A DNA stretch of 64,000 bases from Panonychus citri (Eukaryota > Arthropoda > Arachnida > Trombidiformes > Tetranychidae), in the NCBI RefSeq assembly GCF_014898815.1, contig NW_026515473.1:1-64000 (forward strand), given 5' to 3'. The translations under genes were made by a program, and so were the position numbers. The notes beneath the pieces were generated by a model that worked only from the letters and a program-made list of their open reading frames with translations, ran no database searches and was not told where the DNA came from. Shown here piece after piece: positions 11,189-23,609 of the stretch. Every line of letters begins with the position of its first letter. Within the stretch, counting starts at the first letter, position 1.

Positions 11189-12748
11189 TTATTCATCAAG
11201 CAAATGCGGAAGTGAGTCCCAAGTTTTATAAAAACAGTGTTTCATGAAATCGAATCCATAACAAATTCGATCGCCAGTATTAACCAATTGAGGCCATTCA
11301 TTTGGCTCCTCTTCACAATCATAATAGATTTTAATTGGTCGATTGGATTTCTCACAATATTTGGACAGAAAATCCGCTGATTCGCGAATAAATCCGTCAT
11401 ATTTCCTCGAGTCGATCAGTTTTATTCTTGGTAATAGTCTGAAAAATTCTTCTACATGACTTTCCTCAACTATGTAGCCTCTAATCGCAAGATGATGTAA
11501 ATTCGGGAATTTCGACAGGATCCTTCTTAATGCTGTCCATGTAAGATAGTAAGCCTTTGGATGGATAAGAAACACAACAAAAGTTATTCGAATGTTGAGT
11601 TGTTTTTCACTCAGTGACTTACATGTTCTTACCATGTAAGTCTGGATAGATAAAAGAACAATTTAAGAATAATCTAATAAGAATTTGAAACTCAATGACT
11701 TACATTCTCGATAACCAAGTCTCTTAGATTGAAATTCTTTATGGACTCATCTACGATATTTTTAGCGAAATAACTTTCATCAGAATACGAGAGGAAAGCG
11801 CTTTGCAAATTCGGACAAGAATCCATGAAGTGCAATCCAATCAATTTGTTCACCCAAGAACTTGGAGTGAATTCGAGGATTTTTAAATCGAGCAGTTTTG
11901 GACCATTGTAAGGTTTTGCTGAATCTTTAACAAACAAAAATAAATTAGAACTCTTTGTGCATTAAGTCGTAGTAAACATACCATAATAAAGGGTTAAGCT
12001 AAGTCGTTTCAAACTCGGAAAGTATTCGACATATTGATAAAATTCAGACATGTAAATTTGCTTTAAGCGAATTTGTTTCAACTGATTAGGCCGAAAGACT
12101 TTCTTAAATTCGAATTTGAAATCTGACGAAATCATTTCGATATTTTCCAAGTTATATCCGAACTCAACAGGTTCATAAAGTCCAATTAATCCTCTGATTT
12201 TTGGATGTTCGTTAATCAACCTTCTAAAATCATACGATTCCGGAGAACGGAGACGGAGAAAAACATCCTTCGGAACTTCCATAATCTATGCAAAAAAACA
12301 TTCGAAAGATATTTCATTAGAAACGAACTTATTATCAGTAGGAAAAATGCAAATACCCTTAGATTGGGCAACAAATCTCTTAAATTGTGACTTTTCAAAG
12401 TTTCTCTAGTGTTTTTCCAAAGTTTGTTATTCTCTATGTAGTCACCGTCTCTTTGGCGTTCTAAAATTAGAAACAATCAATTCAAAAATTAGTCAAAATC
12501 AAGAGTTAATCTTGTGGAGGTTTACTTACTATCCATCAATTGAAGATATTTAACTTTGCTAAACTTCAGCAAAACGACCAAGAACCATCTTGGAGAGACT
12601 AAGAGATCAGTAGAAAATAAATTTGGAACATTGTAACTTAAAACTTCATCTTGATCTTACCTTTAGACAATCGGATCAACTCTTCGAATCCATTAAAATG
12701 GTCAAATATCATAAAAAGAACCTCGTTTGGTAGATTGTTAATCGACAT
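11189..12748 (-). CDS. F-box/LRR protein, six exons, intact (duplication copy 1)
   Basis: Exons: 12748-12661 (88 nt), 12598-12530 (69), 12460-12357 (104), 12285-11982 (304), 11924-11704 (221), 11554-11189 (366). The sum is 1152 nt, 383 residues, open. Exon 4 is 9 nt longer than in the sibling at 836 (extra RSP before ESYDF). Exon 6 has a diverged LRR, RKYDGFIRESADFLSKYCEKS, and the tail FMKHCFYKTWDSLPHLLDE. Within intron 5 (about 11607-11640) there is a duplicated exon 5 end (ACTTACATGTTCTTACC), a decoy donor region. The copy at 18102-19650 is almost identical. Predicted SCF adaptor. Confidence 0.88.
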
Positions 12749-13039
12749 AACTCACTTGAAATCAATTTAAGGAAATAATTTAAAATTTCAATTCAAAATT
12801 GGATTTTGTAAGCCGTTTCCCTCCAAAAACTTTTTACTTCTAAAAAGTTTTCGTTAAAAACCAGCTGATAATTTCTGGTGCTTTATGGCTCCTTTGTTTG
12901 GAAAGAGTAGCTTTCAAGGCGCTCGTTTTAAGTGTGATTTGCGTTTTTTAGTTTTGAGCATTATGAAGAGAGTTTCTTAGTGAGGTATTAATAATAATAG
13001 GTTGTTGTTGAAAATTACATAGTGCATCCGGTTAATGAA

Positions 13040-13185
13040 TTTTCACAGATAATTTTTTTTTTAATATTTTACCTCATCGTTTCTGGGCTAATGATAAATT
13101 TATTATTTTGTTGTGTTTTGTCTGATTCGTTGATTTAGTTTCCCAGAAACATGAAGAATAATTCATTTGACATGAGGCTTTTTAG
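13040..13185 (-). pseudogene. Decayed anoctamin C-terminal fragment
   Basis: TTTGTCTGATTCGTTGATTT and nearby words parallel the codons for PKKLNQRIRQNTYL...QETM of the intact anoctamin exon 2. Many substitutions and indels break the frame. The better preserved version is at 2562-2760; an identical copy is at about 19925-20065. It lies between the F-box gene and the live anoctamin gene. Confidence 0.55.
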
Positions 13186-13226
13186 ATAACCGACAAAATG
13201 AAGTGAACAAAACTTCTATTAAATGA

Positions 13227-13634
13227 TTAGAGTTGGTTGTTACAATGTGATTGAAATTTCACTCGCCAATGAGACCTGAAAGACTGGGGAAAGTTTGATA
13301 AAAACGAATTGAATTCAGAGCAAATCAAATCTCTGCAAGCACCTGATTCAGGCCACAAGATTTTAATTGGTGATGAGCTTTGATACGCAATTTTGATGTA
13401 AACCAATAGCTGATTTGTGCGTCTCTGTGTGTCTCTCTCACATTCTCTCAAGTCCAATATCTTGAACGTTGATAATAATTTTACCAACTCTTCCGCATGA
13501 CTATCAGAAATCTCTCTATTGTATTTAATTGAATGATAAAAATTCGAGATTTGGACATTTTGAATTAATGGCCAGATAATAAATCGAGCCTTTTGCTTAG
13601 AGAATAAAAGAAATTTTCGCTTTTTAATATACAT
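13227..13634 (-). pseudogene. Diverged F-box exon 6-like open frame
   Basis: A 135-codon open frame has the exon 6 layout (WPLIQNVQISNFYHS, EISDSHAEELVKLL, FKILDLRECERDTQRRTNQLL). It lacks the YYDCE...FMKHCFYK tail and has no exons 1-5 upstream. It stays open in both tandem copies (second copy 20110-20517) despite about six amino-acid differences between them. That fits a relic drifting without constraint better than a gene, but an expressed short LRR cannot be excluded. Confidence 0.5.
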
Positions 13635-13829
13635 GTAATTATATTTATATTAAATTCTTGGATCGGTGTTTACTTTGTAAATAAACAATTTAATAGGCTT
13701 TATGATATTGCAAATTTCCTGCAATTGATTGATACAATTTACAACATAAATATCAATATATTCTTTTACATTGTCAACATTTTAAGTACATTATTCAGAT
13801 AATATTTAAATATAATGATCAGTTAACAA

Positions 13830-16698
13830 TTAGACTTGTGGATCAATTGTAATATTTGAAGATGATTGTTTAGCTGAGCTATAAGATGATCTCGTTCTCA
13901 TTGTTTCTTGGTTAATGATAAATTCATTAGTTAGGTAAGTGTTTTGTCTGATCCTTTGATTTAGTTTCTTAGGAACATCCGGAATAATCCATTCGAGGAA
14001 AGAATTAAAAATCCAAATTATATTAATGAAAGTGACAACAAACACCAATCGATAAACGAGAACTTCCCAAAAGGCTTGTCTTGGTAGATACTGATGATTT
14101 CTGCCCGGTGGATACCGGAGACCAGAATAAGCGCACATGGTTGATGAATTGAGGGAAAGGCCAAACTCATTGATGAAATTGGTCAGATTCTGCGGTAAAT
14201 ATTTTGTCTCATAATACGAAAGTGACCAGGGTATGTAACCTTCAAGTGAACCAGTTTTCATGTGATAATAAACTTTGGGTATTAAACTTGAAGTGAATGC
14301 AATGATCAGAGCATTGGTTAGAACGGAAAGTTTACCCAATGCCGTTATAATATGAGACCAAACACCGATATCTTTAATACGAATTGCAATCGGACGTCTA
14401 TAGTGACACAAAAATTTTCTTGCATCCAAATGAATTTCCAATGCATTATTGATCAATGCAAACAACGGAGCCAAGGGAAAGGCGACGACAAATAGAGTGA
14501 CCATTCCGAATTGAATGACCATCTCTAAGTATTCATAAAATAAGGCTGTTGATTCCCAACCCTTCAAAGCGAAATCTGCTTCCCATTGAGGTAAACGAAG
14601 TAAATCTTTAGCACTAAAGTTTAAAAGTTTTCTGTTTGAAAAATAAAGAATTAAGGTAATTATGGTTAATCGATTTGAAATCTACTGATACAGTATTAGT
14701 TTAATTCTGTCTGGTACTTACTCGAGCTTCTTTTTCTCGAACCAAGGTTGAATCATCTCAAGAATGGCAAATATTGCTTGTTTTCCAATCATTATGATTG
14801 CTAGTTGAATGGTCAGTTCGACGAAACATCCACCAAGGCCACATTGCTCTTTGTTCAACAGACCAGGTTTAAACATATCACCGGGATTACGAACTGATCG
14901 ACCTTTAACGAATGCGATATAAAATAATGAAGAATAATAATTGATAAATTGTAGAATGTATAATTTAAGTGTTAGACTGTTATCGAAATCGTTTTGAGTT
15001 CGAGGCAATTCCATTTCAGTTAACTTGTAGGCTACTTTTTCATGGATCCAATTGAAGATTATTATGAGAATAACGTTTATGAAAGATGCTGTGGTTGCAC
15101 TAATTAAAGATGAGTATCGACCAATTCGAGGGTCAAGATCTTCTGAAAGGGCAGTTTTAACGGAAACGCGATAAAAAATTATACCAAAAACAACGGCAAT
15201 GAGTATAGAGATGAAGAAGAGAACCAAAGAACCCGATAAAACAAGGTAGGGGAATCGTTTCTTCCAGAAAGGTACATAAGGTTCGTACATTCGAGTAATA
15301 TAATTGAGTTGTTTTTTCTTTTGTTGGTCCAATTTGGCAAGATACTCTGGTCGAGGGACCTCATCATAATAGTCTAAAGATGAGATATCCCACTGGTAGG
15401 TTATGGTAACTGAGTATCGCTTCCAGAATTCAGTGAAAATTGCCGACCAAATGGACATGAAAACGGCAAATAAAATAGTGGATGGATTATCGAAAAGGTA
15501 AGAGAAAAAGGTGTCAATACAAGAGGACGATAATAGCCAATAATCACAATCATGGTCTGAACAAAGTGGACACATGGCTACATCATCATAAGATTTGGTG
15601 CAAATTTCAAGAGACACTCTATCCGAAGGGTAAGTAGCGATACTGTACATGAAACAACCAAGGCCAACGATCGAGGCGGGAATCAACATAATCGTATAAA
15701 AACCTAACCAAGCGAAATACATTGCTATTTTAGCTCCCATATAGTGACATATTTCGTCGAGAGGTTGAGGTCAAAAGTGCAAAACGAGGCCCATTTAGAG
15801 TATAATTCCATTCGAGGAGTATCTTTATGGTCCATAGTTAATTTACCCTCGTGAAGAGGGTAAGCAGCTTGATAAGCACCATCTTCCATCATTTTATCGA
15901 TCCCAAGGCACGAAGCGTCCGCTCGACCTTCATCGAAACTTGTCCGTTTGAGAATATAATCAACGATTCGTGATCTTTGGGCTGGTGAAAAAGTTCTCTA
16001 CCATCACTTTGAATATCGAACATGTATTCTTTGTCACGTCTCCAAGTTGCAGTAAATTTCTTCCTCAACTTTGGTCTCTTTATAGTAGTGACTGGCGGTG
16101 CGATGCTCGATGTCATGGACGGAGATGTTCTCAGTGATTCGTCCATGAATTTTGTCTTCCAAGATTCAATCGGTTTCACTTTCATTTTAAAGTGTAAGAT
16201 CTCCGCGTATCGAGAAAGAACTTCCCATGGAGCATGAATCTTGGTAAATCGTAGGAATGAATTCTCTGTGACCCGAACATGATTCCAAATGTAACCCTTC
16301 TTGAATTAAATTATTCTCAAAGATTTCACGACATTTGTCAAATTTTCACGAAATAATTGAGTAGCTTTGTTAACTATTATAAAATCAATTCGACGCTCTC
16401 CATCTTCAAAGAAAATTGTATCTTGATTGAGAGAAATTTTTGATTTATTCTCATCATTTTCATCATCTCCTTCCCTATTAACATGATTATTATCATAACC
16501 TCTCGGTTTATCAGGAACATTGTTCGAAGGCATCTCTTCAATGGCACCAGGAAGAGGAGGTTCAGTGGCAAGTAAAGATGAGGTCGACGATGGATGGACA
16601 ATAGAACTTGAGACAATTTGTACATTAAAACCAGAATTTGTTAGATTAGATCCTTCCTCCAATTCGTGAGACTCTGATTCCTCCGAGTTGTCATTCAT
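13830..16698 (-). CDS. Anoctamin (TMEM16) family protein, copy 1, with frameshifts
   Basis: Two exons: 16698 to 14722 and 14631 to 13830, joined at CTCGA|GTAAGT and AACAG|AAAAC. Full length would be about 925 residues, normal for anoctamins. Order: acidic N-terminus MNDNSEESESHELEEG, dimerisation domain (RRIDFIIVNKATQLFRE), then the TM domain with FYIAFVKGRSVRNPGD, GGCFVELTIQLAIIMIGKQ, EYLEMVIQFGMVTLFVVAFP, LAPLFALINNALEIHLDARK and RRPIAIRIKDIG. The family comprises calcium-activated chloride channels and lipid scramblases in plasma or ER membrane. From 15770 to 16340 several one- and two-base losses break the frame relative to copy 2. Copy 2 is intact there but broken where this copy is open, so consensus error is likely. 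The first ATG is 16698. Confidence 0.82.
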
Positions 16699-16719
16699 TA
16701 TGGTCAACAAACAGATTTA

Positions 16720-18060
16720 TAATTTAATTAGATTTAGGGAAGTGATAAACATATAAAAAAACTCCATTGAAATAACACCAAGTTCCAAGGATTAGTTAAT
16801 AAGAGTTTCTAATAATAATAAAAGAAGATAAAAAAAATCAATGTTAGTAAATTATTCAGATAAATTTTTGACTTTTCTTCTTCATGAAGGATTGATTTTC
16901 TTTTCTCATGATCATAAACCGGTTCCAATGATCATGTGGTGATTCATGGTAATTATTCAGTCTTAAAGTCATTCAATTCAATTCAAGTCTGAAATTCAGC
17001 TTTTTCACAAGTTACATGAATTTGTCATCTTGTTTACTATCATCTTTATCCTTGATTAGAGTAAATGATTTAAAAGTAAATGGATAATCAATAAATCTTG
17101 ATTTCTAGTGAATCTCAAGCCAGCAAAAGATAATCAATATTAACATGATCATTTCTTTTATGACGAAAAATCTAATAACTTGAAATATTAATGTATCTCA
17201 ATTAGAAATATTAATTTAAAGATGAGTAATTGATTGATCAAGTAAATTGAACAGAGAAAAAGTTATAATAATCAATCATAATTCAAATCGTAATGATTCA
17301 AATTACATGTTCTTGAAAAGAGACAATCAATAGACAACAAAAGGATCATCGATACACTGAATTGATTAACTCTATTTGTCCATCAATCTATTTAAAGCAT
17401 AAACAAACACAGGATATGATTGAATAGATGATAAAATTAATCATCATTAATAGAATACAGATTAAGAAAAAGCCAAAAAAATCCCACCTTTAAACTCTCA
17501 GCTGATTGTTACTCTATCCCCCCATTAAGTACATAACATTATCCAAAATAAAAGCGAGCTGATTGAGAGACTCATAGATTAATCAATAAGGAAAACCAGT
17601 GGTTAAAATACAAGACTAATTAAAGTCTAATTACTTAATTGAATGTAAACTTACCATTTACAATTTAGATTAGCAAAAATTTTACACAACCAATTGGTCA
17701 GATGAATTCATCTTGTTTACATGGGTCACCGAGAGGAATAGTAAAAGAAACTCTTTCCATCCATTTAAACCATAACACTGTTGATGATTAGAATTGTTGA
17801 TGTTGTAAGATGATGGAGATTAAGATGATGATGATGAAAATGAGAACAAATCGTAGATAACAAAAGACAGAGAAAAACAAAGAGAATAAAAAAATAGACA
17901 GAGATAAACAAAGATAAAGGTTAATCTAAATTCAACAATATGGTTGGATTATGTTGACTGTTTGCCAAAGGGAAACAAAGTGTTACAAAAAAAAACGATG
18001 AGTTGACTAAACAATTAACCATAATTACCACCGAAACAATTGGACACTGAGATTAAAGAA
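16720..18060. other. Anoctamin 5' flank, no coding seen
   Basis: About 1.3 kb AT-rich. A minus-strand GTAAGTTTAC donor-like site at about 17653, repeated in the second copy near 24540, could mark a non-coding first exon of the anoctamin gene. There is a short GAT repeat near 17823. No open frame with family similarity. Confidence 0.4.
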
Positions 18061-18101
18061 TTAAAGATTAAAGATTAAATTATATGGGTCATTTTGCAAC
18101 T

Positions 18102-19650
18102 TTATTCATCAAGCAAATGCGGAAGTGAGTCCCAAGTTTTATAAAAACAGTGTTTCATGAAATCGAATCCATAACAAATTCGATCGCCAGTATTAACCAA
18201 TTGAGGCCATTCATTTGGCTCCTCTTCACAATCATAATAGATTTTAATTGGTCGATTGGATTTCTCACAATATTTGGACAGAAAATCCGCTGATTCGCGA
18301 ATAAATCCGTCATATTTCCTCGAGTCGATCAGTTTTATTCTTGGTAATAGTCTGAAAAATTCTTCTACATGACTTTCCTCAACTATGTAGCCTCTAATCG
18401 CAAGATGATGTAAATTCGGGAATTTCGACAGGATCCTTCTTAATGCTGTCCATGTAAGATAGTAAGCCTTTGGATGGATAAGAAACACAACAAAAGTTAT
18501 TCGAATGTTGAGTTGTTTTCACTCAGTGACTTACATGTTCTTACCATGTAAGTCTGGATAGATAAAGAACAATTTAAGAATAATCTAATAAGAATTTGAA
18601 ACTCAATGACTTACATTCTCGATAACCAAGTCTCTTAGATTGAAATTCTTTATGGACTCATCTACGATATTTTAGCGAAATAACTTTCATCAGAATACGA
18701 GAGGAAAGCGCTTTGCAAATTCGGACAAGAATCCATGAAGTAATCCAATCAATTTGTTCACCCAAGAACTTGGAGTGAATTCGAGGATTTTAAATCGAGC
18801 AGTTTTGGACCATTGTAAGGTTTTGCTGAATCTTTAACAAACAAAATAAATTAGAACTCTTTTGCATTAAGTCGTAAACATACCATAATAAAGGGTTAAG
18901 CTAAGTCGTTTCAAACTCGGAAAGTATTCGACATATTGATAAAATTCAGACATGTAAATTTGCTTTAAGCGAATTTGTTTCAACTGATTAGGCCGAAAGA
19001 CTTTCTTAAATTCGAATTTGAAATCTGACGAAATCATTTCGATATTTTCCAAGTTATATCCGAACTCAACAGGTTCATAAAGTCCAATTAATCCTCTGAT
19101 TTTTGGATGTTCGTTAATCAACCTTCTAAAATCATACGATTCCGGAGAACGGAGACGGAGAAAAACATCCTTCGGAACTTCCATAATCTATGCAAAAAAA
19201 CATTCGAAAGATATTTCATTAGAAACGAACTTATTATCAGTAGGAAAAATGCAAATACCCTTAGATTGGGCAACAAATCTCTTAAATTGTGACTTTTCAA
19301 AGTTTCTCTAGTGTTTTTCCAAAGTTTGTTATTCTCTATGTAGTCACCGTCTCTTTGGCGTTCTAAAATTAGAAACAATCAATTCAAAAATTAGTCAAAA
19401 TCAAGAGTTAATCTTGTGGAGGTTTACTTACTATCCATCAATTGAAGATATTTAACTTTGCTAAACTTCAGCAAAACGACCAAGAACCATCTTGGAGAGA
19501 CTAAGAGATCAGTAGAAAATAAATTTGGAACATTGTAACTTAAAACTTCATCTTGATCTTACCTTTAGACAATCGGATCAACTCTTCGAATCCATTAAAA
19601 TGGTCAAATATCATAAAAAGAACCTCGTTTGGTAGATTGTTAATCGACAT
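18102..19650 (-). CDS. F-box/LRR protein, duplication copy 2, exon 5 disrupted
   Basis: Same six exons as 11189-12748: exon 1 ends at the ATG 19650, exon 6 is 18467-18102. Exons 1-4 and 6 are unchanged. In exon 5 and its flanks (18640-18880) short losses occur relative to copy 1: one T in a T-run at 18670, GC at 18740, one T at 18790, and bases around the exon 4 donor. These break exon 5. All are homopolymer or two-base contractions with no substitutions. They are more likely consensus errors or very recent damage than an old pseudogene. Confidence 0.7.
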
Positions 19651-19924
19651 AACTCACTTGAAATCAATTTAAGGAAATAATTTAAAATTTCAATTCAAAA
19701 TTGATTTTGTGTTGTTTCCAAAACTTTTACTTCTAAAAGTTAAAACCAGCTGATAATTTCTGGTGCTTTATGGCCTTTGTTTGGAAAGAGTAGCTTTCAA
19801 GGCGCTCGTTTTAAGTGTGATTTGCGTTTTTTAGTTTTGAGCATTATGAAGAGAGTTTCTTAGTGAGGTATTAATAATAATAGGTTGTTGTTGAAAATTA
19901 CATAGTGCATCCGGTTAATGAATT

Positions 19925-20065
19925 TTCACAGATAATTTTTTTTTTAATATTTTACCTCATCGTTTCTGGGCTAATGATAAATTTATTATTTTGTTGTGTT
20001 TTGTCTGATTCGTTGATTTAGTTTCCCAGAAACATGAAGAATAATTCATTTGACATGAGGCTTTT
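19925..20065 (-). pseudogene. Decayed anoctamin C-terminal fragment (copy 2)
   Basis: Identical counterpart of 13040-13185. Confidence 0.55.
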
Positions 20066-20109
20066 TAGATAACCGACAAAATGAAGTGAACAAAACTTCT
20101 ATTAAATGA

Positions 20110-20517
20110 TTAGAGTTGGTTGTTACAATGTGATTGAAATTTCACTCGCCAATGAGACCTGAAAGACTGGGGAAAGTTTGATAAAAACGAATTGAATTCA
20201 GAGCAAATCAAATCTCTGCAAGCACCTGATTCAGGCCACAAGATTTTAATTGGTGATGAGCTTTGACACGCAATTTTGATGTAAACCAATAGCTGATTTG
20301 TGCGTCTCTGTGTGTCTCTCTCACATTCTCTCAAGTCCAATATCTTGAACTCTGATAATAATTTTACCAACTCTTCCGCATGACTATCAGAAATCTCTCT
20401 ATTGTATTTAATTGAATGATACAAATTCGAGATTTGGACATTTTGAATTAATGGCCAGGTAATAAATCGAGCCTTTGGCTTAGAGAATAAAAGAAATTTT
20501 CGCTTTTTAATATACAT
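20110..20517 (-). pseudogene. Diverged F-box exon 6-like open frame (copy 2)
   Basis: Counterpart of 13227-13634. It is still open for 135 codons, with replacements such as Q to P, I to T, F to L, T to E and Y to C. The neighbouring anoctamin exon 2 has only silent changes between copies. The contrast argues that this frame is not under selection. Confidence 0.5.
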
Positions 20518-20718
20518 GTAATTATATTTATATATAAATTAAATTCTTGGATCGGTGTTTACTTTGTAAATAAACAATTTAATAGGCTTTATGATATTGC
20601 AAATTTCCTGCAATTGATTGATACAATTTACAACATAAATATCAATATATTCTTTTACATTGTCAACATTTTAAGTACATTATTCAGATAATATTTAAAT
20701 ATAATGATCAGTTAACAA

Positions 20719-23596
20719 TTAGACTTGTGGATCAATTGTAATATTTGAAGATGATTGTTTAGCTGAGCTATAAGATGATCTCGTTCTCATTGTTTCTTGG
20801 TTAATGATAAATTCATTAGTTAGGTAAGTGTTTTGTCTGATCCTTTGATTAAGTTTCTTAGGAACATCCGGAATAATCCATTCGAGGAAAGAATTAAAAA
20901 TCCAAATTATATTAATGAAAGTGACAACAAACACCAATCGATAAACGAGAACTTCCCAAAAGGCTTGTCTTGGTAGATATTGATGATTTCTGCCCGGTGG
21001 ATACCGGAGACCAGAATAAGCGCACATGGTTGATGAATTGAGGGAAAGGCCGAACTCATTGATGAAATTGGTCAGATTCTGCGGTAAATATTTTGTCTCA
21101 TAATACGAAAGTGACCAGGGTATGTAACCTTCAAGTGAACCAGTTTTCATGTGATAATAAACTTTGGGTATTAAACTTGAAGTGAATGCAATGATCAAAG
21201 CATTGGTTAGAACGGAAAGTTTACCCAATGCCGTTATAATGTGAGACCAAACACCGATATCTTTAATACGAATTGCAATCGGACGTCTATAGTGACACAA
21301 AAATTTTCTTGCATCCAAATGAATTTCCAATGCATTATTGATCAATGCAAACAACGGAGCCAAAGGGAAGGCGACGACAAATAGAGTGACCATTCCGAAT
21401 TGAATGACCATTTCTAAGTATTCATAAAATAAGGCTGTTGATTCCCAACCCTTCAAAGCGAAATCTGCTTCCCATTGAGGTAAACGAAGTAAATCTTTAG
21501 CACTAAAGTTTAAAAGTTTTCTGTTTGAAAAATAAAGAATTAAGGTAATTATGGTTAATCGATTTGAAATCTACTGATACAGTATTAGTTTAATTCTGTC
21601 TGGTACTTACTGAGCTTCTTTTCTCGAACCAAGGTTGAATCATCTCAAGAATGGCAAATATTGCTTGTTTTCCAATCATTATGATTGCTAGTTGAATGGT
21701 CAGTTCGACGAAACATCCACCAAGGCCACATTGCTCTTTGTTCAACAGACCAGGTTTAAACATATCACCGGGATTACGAACTGATCGACCTTTAACAAAT
21801 GCGATATAAAATAATGAAGAATAATAATTGATAAATTGTAGAATGTATAATTTGAGTGTTAGACTGTTATCGAAATCGTTTTGAGTTCGAGGCAATTCCA
21901 TTTCAGTTAACTTGTAGGCTACTTTTTCATGGATCCAATTGAAGATTATTATGAGAATAACGTTTATGAAAGATGCTGTGGTTGCACTAATTAAAGATGA
22001 GTATCGACCAATTGAGGGTCAAGATCTTCTGAAAGGGCAGTTTTAACGGAAACGCGATAAAAATTATACCAAAACAACGGCAATGAGTATAGAGATGAAG
22101 AAGAGAACCAAAGAACCCGATAAAACAAGGTAGGGGAATCGTTTCTTCCAGAAAGGTACATAAGGTTCGTACATTCGAGTAATATAATTGAGTTGTTTTT
22201 TCTTTTGTTGGTCCAATTTGGCAAGATACTCTGGTCGAGGGACCTCATCATAATAGTCTAAAGATGAGATATCCCACTGGTAGGTTATGGTAACTGAGTA
22301 TCGCTTCCAGAATTCAGTGAAAATTGCCGACCAAATGGACATGAAAACGGCAAATAAAATAGTGGATGGATTATCGAAAAGGTAAGAGAAAAAGGTGTCA
22401 ATACAAGAGGACGATAATAGCCAATAATCACAATCATGGTCTGAACAAAGTGGACACATGGCTACATCATCATACGATTTGGTGCAAATTTCAAGAGACA
22501 CTGTATCCGAAGGGTAAGTAGCGATACTGTACATGAAACAACCAAGGCCAACAATCGAGGCGGGAATCAACATAATCGTATAAAAACCTAACCAAGCGAA
22601 ATACATTGCTATTTTAGCTCCCATATAGTGACATATTTCGTCGAGAGGTTGAGGGTCAAAAAAGTGCCAAAACGAGGCCCATTTAGAGTATAATTCCATT
22701 CGAGGAGTATCTTTATGGTCCATAGTTAATTTACCCTCGTGAAGAGGGTAAGCAGCTTGATAAGCACCATCTTCCATCATTTTATCGATCCCAAGGCACG
22801 AAGCGTCCGCTCGACCTTCATCGAAACTTGTCCGTTTGAGAATATAATCAACGATTCGTGATCTTTGGGCTGGTGAAAAAAAGTTTTCTCTACCATCACT
22901 TTGAATATCGAACATGTATTCTTTGTCACGTCTCCAAGTTGCAGTAAATTTCTCTTTCCTCAACTTTGGTCTCTTTATTGTAGTGACTGGCGGTGCGATG
23001 CTCGATGTCATGGACGGAGATGTTCTCAGTGATTCGTCCATGAATTTTGTCTTCCAAGATTCAATCGGTTTCACTTTCATTTTAAAGTGTAAGATCTCCG
23101 CGTATCGAGAAAGAACTTCCCATGGAGCATGAATCTTGGTAAATCGTAGGAATGAATTCCCTCTGTGACCCGAACATGATTCCAAATGTAACCCTTCTTG
23201 AATTAAATTATTCTCAAAGATTTCACGACATTTGTCAAATTTTTCACGAAATAATTGAGTAGCTTTGTTAACTATTATAAAATCAATTCGACGCTCTCCA
23301 TCTTCAAAGAAAATTGTATCTTGATTGAGAGAAATTTTTGATTTATTCTCATCATTTTCATCATCTCCTTCCCTATTAACATGATTATTATCATAACCTC
23401 TCGGTTTATCAGGAACATTGTTCGAAGGCATCTCTTCAATGGCACCAGGAAGAGGAGGTTCAGTGGCAAGTAAAGATGAGGTCGACGATGGATGGACAAT
23501 AGAACTTGAGACAATTTGTACACTAAAACCAGAATTTGTTAGATTAGATCCTTCCTCCAATTCGTGAGACTCTGATTCCTCTGAGTTGTCATTCAT
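20719..23596 (-). CDS. Anoctamin (TMEM16) family protein, copy 2, with frameshifts
   Basis: Exons 23596 to 21611 and 21520 to 20719. The N-terminal ~510 codons are open without interruption, covering the acidic leader, dimerisation domain, DHKDTPRMELYSKWASFW, and the first TM segments MYFAWLGFYTIMLIPASIVG and ILFAVFMSIWSAIF. Between 22015 and 22080 and near 21612 short losses break the frame where copy 1 is open. Exon 2 (245 residues from the first Met) is identical in protein sequence to copy 1 although at least seven bases differ. All visible changes are silent, indicating purifying selection. Conserved calcium-site acidics are visible in EYLEM and ALEIHLD. The Asn that normally stands four residues before the TM6 Glu is Phe here (KQAIFAILE). 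Confidence 0.82.
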
Positions 23597-23609
23597 TATG
23601 GTCAACAAA

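Larger units (their letters stand above)
11166..18060. repeat. Tandem duplication unit 1 (~6.9 kb)
   Basis: The unit starts at TTATATGGGTCATTTTGC and ends at GGACACTGAGATTAAAG. It contains one F-box gene, relics and one anoctamin gene. The next unit (18061-24955) repeats it in the same orientation. At the junction the word ATTAAAG is iterated about three times before the second TTATATGGG. Confidence 0.92.

Noticed and set aside
16306..16710. Start of anoctamin at 16710 (TTG)
   Set aside because: The codon is TTG; the first in-frame ATG is at 16698 and gives the acidic leader.
22914..23132. Plus-strand open frame (also 16022-16237)
   Set aside because: Antisense to the anoctamin N-terminal exon.
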